Below are positions 61,192 through 64,000 of a stretch of 64,000 nucleotides of DNA, one piece after another. A model generated the notes under the pieces. It did not search any database. It was not told the DNA's origin and saw only the letters and a list, made by a program, of their open reading frames with translations. The translations under genes and the position numbers were made by a program. The DNA is taken from positions 924,501-988,500 of the forward strand of contig NZ_JAUCEU010000007.1 of assembly GCF_030348765.1 (NCBI RefSeq), read 5' to 3'. Within the stretch, counting starts at the first letter, position 1, and every line of letters starts with the position of its first letter. This DNA is from Neobacillus sp. CF12. GTDB lineage: Bacteria > Bacillota > Bacilli > Bacillales > Cytobacillaceae.

Positions 61192-61783
61192 TTTTACTAA
61201 TTGGCTACCTATTTTCGTGAAAGAAATAAATCAAGTCTTCTCTAATATACCTGCTTTTTGGTGTGTTGCAGGAGGAGAAGCATTGGATTTACATTTGGGT
61301 AAAAAAAGTAGAGAACATAGCGATATTGATGTGGTTATTTACCGGGAGCAGCAACAAGATGTTTATCAGTCTTTATCTAGTGATTGGGTATTGTATAAAG
61401 CTGGTGGCGGAAAGGTCGTTCCTTGGAAAGATGGGGAATATTTAGATTCCATAAATGATGTATGGGTAAGTAAGAATGCAAATTCACCATGGTCTTTTCA
61501 AATTATGTTATTAGATAGTGTCCATGATAATTGGATCTATAGAAGAGAAAGATCCATTAAAAAACTAAAGAGTAGTATCTATTTAAGAACGAGTGTTGGC
61601 ATCCCCTATTTAAAGCCAGAAATTCAACTTCTATACAAGGCTGGGTCTTCGAAAGTTAGAGAAAAAGATTTTATGGATTTTCAAACCGTGCTCCCTTTCC
61701 TATCAACACAAGAAAAAAATTGGCTTAAGCATTCTCTTCAAAAGCAATTTCCAGAGGGTCATACTTGGATTGAATACCTATAA
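61181..61783 (+). CDS. Nucleotidyltransferase, aminoglycoside 2''-adenylyltransferase-like
   Basis: 200 aa, soluble. The nucleotidyltransferase motif is VAGGEALDLHLGKKSREHSD followed by IDVVIYR (GG...H-S-D-I-D, two metal-binding Asp). The later YLKPEIQLLYKA is typical of the family of uncharacterised aminoglycoside nucleotidyltransferase relatives in Bacillus. TTG start after GGGAGGT. Whether it acts on an antibiotic is not known. Confidence 0.82.
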   Translation: MRTDFTNWLPIFVKEINQVFSNIPAFWCVAGGEALDLHLGKKSREHSDIDVVIYREQQQDVYQSLSSDWVLYKAGGGKVVPWKDGEYLDSINDVWVSKNANSPWSFQIMLLDSVHDNWIYRRERSIKKLKSSIYLRTSVGIPYLKPEIQLLYKAGSSKVREKDFMDFQTVLPFLSTQEKNWLKHSLQKQFPEGHTWIEYL

Positions 61784-61861
61784 TTAATCCTGGAAATATA
61801 AAGCTTTTCTAATAAAAATGCTCTGTTAAAACTGAATGTTGATTCCACTGTGTTTGAAAAA

Positions 61862-62048
61862 TAAGCGGAAAAATTCCGGCTAAATTGGTAAATTTTTATA
61901 TATCATTTAAAATAAGGGCATTTTTCCGCTTATATGTTCCAAATCTTTGGATTTTGTCTTATTTAGAGCAGTTAACCGGAATATCTCCGCTTATGTCTGC
62001 ATCTTAGGCTTCCACTATATACATTAGCCGGAAATTCTCCGCCTATTA
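61862..62048. repeat. Cluster of GCGGA/TTCCGGC repeats
   Basis: Four related units: AAGCGGAAAAATTCCGGCTAA (61864-61884), TTTTTCCGCTTATA (61921-61934, half unit), TTAACCGGAATATCTCCGC (61972-61990) and TTAGCCGGAAATTCTCCGC (62024-62042); units 3 and 4 are inverted against unit 1. Such units are common between genes in Bacillaceae; role unknown. Confidence 0.6.
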
Positions 62049-62074
62049 GTTACCTTTTTAATATTAATTATTCA

Positions 62075-62932
62075 CTACCATAAGAAGTCTAAGATCGTGG
62101 ATTGTATTAGATTCGTATCGATATTACAGGCTTCTCCATCAATTCCATATTGCCAAATGGAAACTGGCACGTTTGCTGGTGCACCTGGCTGAAATTCTGG
62201 AGCATTTACCTGGGGAGTTACGCCAAGATCCGGGTTACTGCTCCAGATAATCGTTTTGGATTGCACGTTTTGATTTACTGTAATGGCTGCTTGATATGCG
62301 GCCGTAAGTGTACTGTCATTCGTGAATACCCCGTAGATACCTGGCTTGTAGGGCGACCCTAATAAGGTGGCGACCCAACCACGGATAAACGCCTCATCAA
62401 CGGGGTAAGTTGGTTCAATATCTGCAAATATCGCTTTCCCCTCCGGGATTCCTAGCTGTTGTGCATAGGCAATCGCCTCTTGTGCCTCTTTCACACCATT
62501 TTCATATACTGTTGCGTTTGTAAAGTGGTTATAGATAGGGATAATCTTAATCCCTTGTTGATGAAGAAGCTCCACTTCATCAGGTGTCAAACCAGTCGAA
62601 ACCCCTTCTTTGGTCTCTAGATATCGTCCAAAGACAGAAGGTTTCCCATAGTTATCTATTACACATTGTAAAAAAGCTTGGTCTAGCTTACTTGCGGTAT
62701 CGACTCCCCATAATAACTGAGGCGGTTCCTGTGGTGGCGGTGGTGTAGGCTCAGGTTGTGGTTGCGGATGTGCTGGCATCTGCCCTTCTTTACCAGAATC
62801 GGTTACAGTTTGCGGTTCTTTTATAGGTTCAGTAGTTGCTGGTATACTAGTTTGATGAAAAAAAACATAAAGAATTGGGATAACCAGTAAAGCACTTAGA
62901 AAAATAATCCAAACCAATTTTCCTGTTTTCAT
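62075..62932 (-). CDS. DUF1906 (glycoside hydrolase-like) cell-wall protein
   Basis: 285 aa. Single N-terminal membrane anchor (LVWIIFLSALLVIPILYVFF), a Pro/Gln/Glu-rich spacer (QPQPEPTPPPPQEPPQ), and a TIM-barrel-like DUF1906 domain: WGVDTASKLDQAFLQCVIDN, KIIPIYNHF, AIFADIEP and VSIWQYGIDGEACNID. Relatives (Rv2525c type) are thought to act on peptidoglycan or other glycans. GGAGGGG precedes ATG. Confidence 0.88.
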   Translation of the reverse strand: MKTGKLVWIIFLSALLVIPILYVFFHQTSIPATTEPIKEPQTVTDSGKEGQMPAHPQPQPEPTPPPPQEPPQLLWGVDTASKLDQAFLQCVIDNYGKPSVFGRYLETKEGVSTGLTPDEVELLHQQGIKIIPIYNHFTNATVYENGVKEAQEAIAYAQQLGIPEGKAIFADIEPTYPVDEAFIRGWVATLLGSPYKPGIYGVFTNDSTLTAAYQAAITVNQNVQSKTIIWSSNPDLGVTPQVNAPEFQPGAPANVPVSIWQYGIDGEACNIDTNLIQSTILDFLW

Positions 62933-63144
62933 CCTTCCCCTCCATACGTCTGACTTACTGTCAATTTATTCGGACAGTCGTATGGTGGCGTAAGGATTTA
63001 TGCCTCCGCCTTTAGAACGAAAATTGCCTAATTTCATTGGCTAGACGTGTTTTATTAAGATCTAATGAATCCCCAAGATTGATATGACGGAGTGTTTGGA
63101 CTAATGGGAGCAAAATAATAACACGTGGAAAGGAGGAACTTCTT

Positions 63145-63897
63145 ATGTTAATTGCTATTGCAGCTTTGTTTTTTTTAGGGATTACTTCTATTTCCCATCA
63201 ACAAGTATTTTTTTCTTCAATTGTAATAATAGGATTATTGATTTTGTTATTGATTAATAAAGAAAAGAGATTCATTATTTCGCTGCTGTTATCGTTTCTA
63301 ATCGGTTATGTTATTTTTATTGTTTCTAATCATTTCATTGAACCGAAGAACATTTCAAAGGAAATAACAATTATTCTTAATCGCCTTTTTCTTATTTTTA
63401 TCATGATTGGAATCTTTTTTACCCATATCTTATTTAATAAAAAAGTTTCTTGGTACAACAACAAACCTGATTGGAAAAATCCTATCATCTTACCTTTTCA
63501 TAAAGTTAATACATTTTGGTTTTGGATGATTGGAATAGTCGTTAATGGAATTATATATTTGTTTTTTATTGTTCAAAAGGATGTAGAATATATCCAATCG
63601 CTACTATTGTTTTGTTTATTTTTTTCACTGATTAATGCAGTTTTTGAGGAAGTTATTTGGAGAGGGATAATGCTTTCGTCTCTAGTGGAATCCACTACCA
63701 CAGGATATGCTATCTTCGTTACAAGTGTTGGTTTTGGACTACTCCATTTATCAATTGGTTTTTCTATTTCACTCTGTTTATTGATTTCAGTTGCAGGGGC
63801 AATATATGCAATAATTACACTTAAAACAAACAGCATCTACCCTTGTTTTTCATATCATAATTAATATTGGAATGGTATATAGCGGATTTATCATCTA
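63145..63897 (+). pseudogene. CPBP-family membrane protease, frameshifted near its end
   Basis: About 250 residues, seven to eight helices. Motif 1 is FEEVIWRG (EExxxR) at about residue 168 and motif 2 is FGLLHL. The frame from 63145 ends early at 63864 with SIYPCFSYHN. In the next frame, from 63845, the family's normal end VFHIIINIGMVYSGFII is readable up to 63897, including the H-x3-N motif. One extra base near 63841-63850 explains this. AAAGGAGG precedes ATG. CPBP proteins act in CAAX processing or bacteriocin self-immunity. Confidence 0.75.
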
Positions 63898-63928
63898 ACT
63901 AAAGATGTGACCAAAGGACAATATCTAA

Positions 63929-63962
63929 AAAAAGCTCAGAACCTTATTAAGGCTGAGCTTTT
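63929..63962 (+). terminator. Terminator after the CPBP gene
   Basis: AAAGCTCAG / CTGAGCTTT hairpin followed by T residues. Confidence 0.7.
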
Positions 63963-64000
63963 AACGTGGCTATTCTTAAGCGAAAACCTGACTGGATTTG

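Noticed and set aside
61862..62048. GCGGA units as further R elements
   Set aside because: No shared box or core with R; a different repeat family.

Overview
The window is a low-GC Bacillaceae chromosome segment, best fitting Neobacillus, Mesobacillus or a related Bacillus-like endospore former. Evidence is two complete gerA-type germination operons, CotF-type spore coat genes, a bacillopeptidase F-type protease, a Tyr T-box leader, AGGAGG-type ribosome binding sites, frequent TTG/GTG starts and strong intrinsic terminators. I can place it to family level only.

Layout. 1-4.6 kb: the end of an unidentified membrane gene, then a YesN/YesM-like two-component system with a solute-binding lipoprotein that has lost part of its middle. 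4.9-35.2 kb: a run of mostly small, mostly minus-strand accessory genes (GNAT acetyltransferases, DinB proteins, P-loop kinases, VOC, DUF2750, MmcQ/YjbR, APH-like, small membrane proteins, many unknowns). About 28 copies or fragments of one roughly 100-bp element, called R here, lie between them, usually just 3' of a gene and in the same orientation. R has two related ~30-bp palindromic boxes flanking a hairpin whose stem sequence varies but stays paired. I found no R copy outside this stretch. It looks like a cassette array (gene plus 3' element), reminiscent of integron cassettes, but no integrase is present and the hairpins also work as intrinsic terminators.

An IS110-family element uses R as its target. 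One intact copy and three remnants are present. Three copies keep the structured left end that should encode the bridge RNA. In all three, a 7-8 nt stretch between conserved flanks changes from copy to copy and matches the R sequence beside that particular insertion. This covariation is the strongest novel signal in the window.

35-42 kb: DUF3291 protein, a truncated DUF1904 duplicate, then a TetR/MFS pair and a separate fabF paralogue that share GACCA-N2-TGGTC-type operators. 42-51.7 kb: a large S8 protease, a degraded relative of its C-terminus, LysR, a frameshifted VanY-type carboxypeptidase, DinB and AhpD-like genes, and an intact/decayed pair of Rrf2 regulators. 51.8-59.3 kb: two convergent germinant-receptor operons with different gene orders (A-C-B and A-B-C). 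59.4-64 kb: DUF1904, an NTF2-like protein, a nucleotidyltransferase, a DUF1906 glycoside-hydrolase-like protein and a frameshifted CPBP protease, with gene relics between them.

Decay is common: truncated, frameshifted or internally deleted genes occur throughout. Two of the frameshifts lie in homopolymers, so they could be sequencing errors or phase-variable sites.
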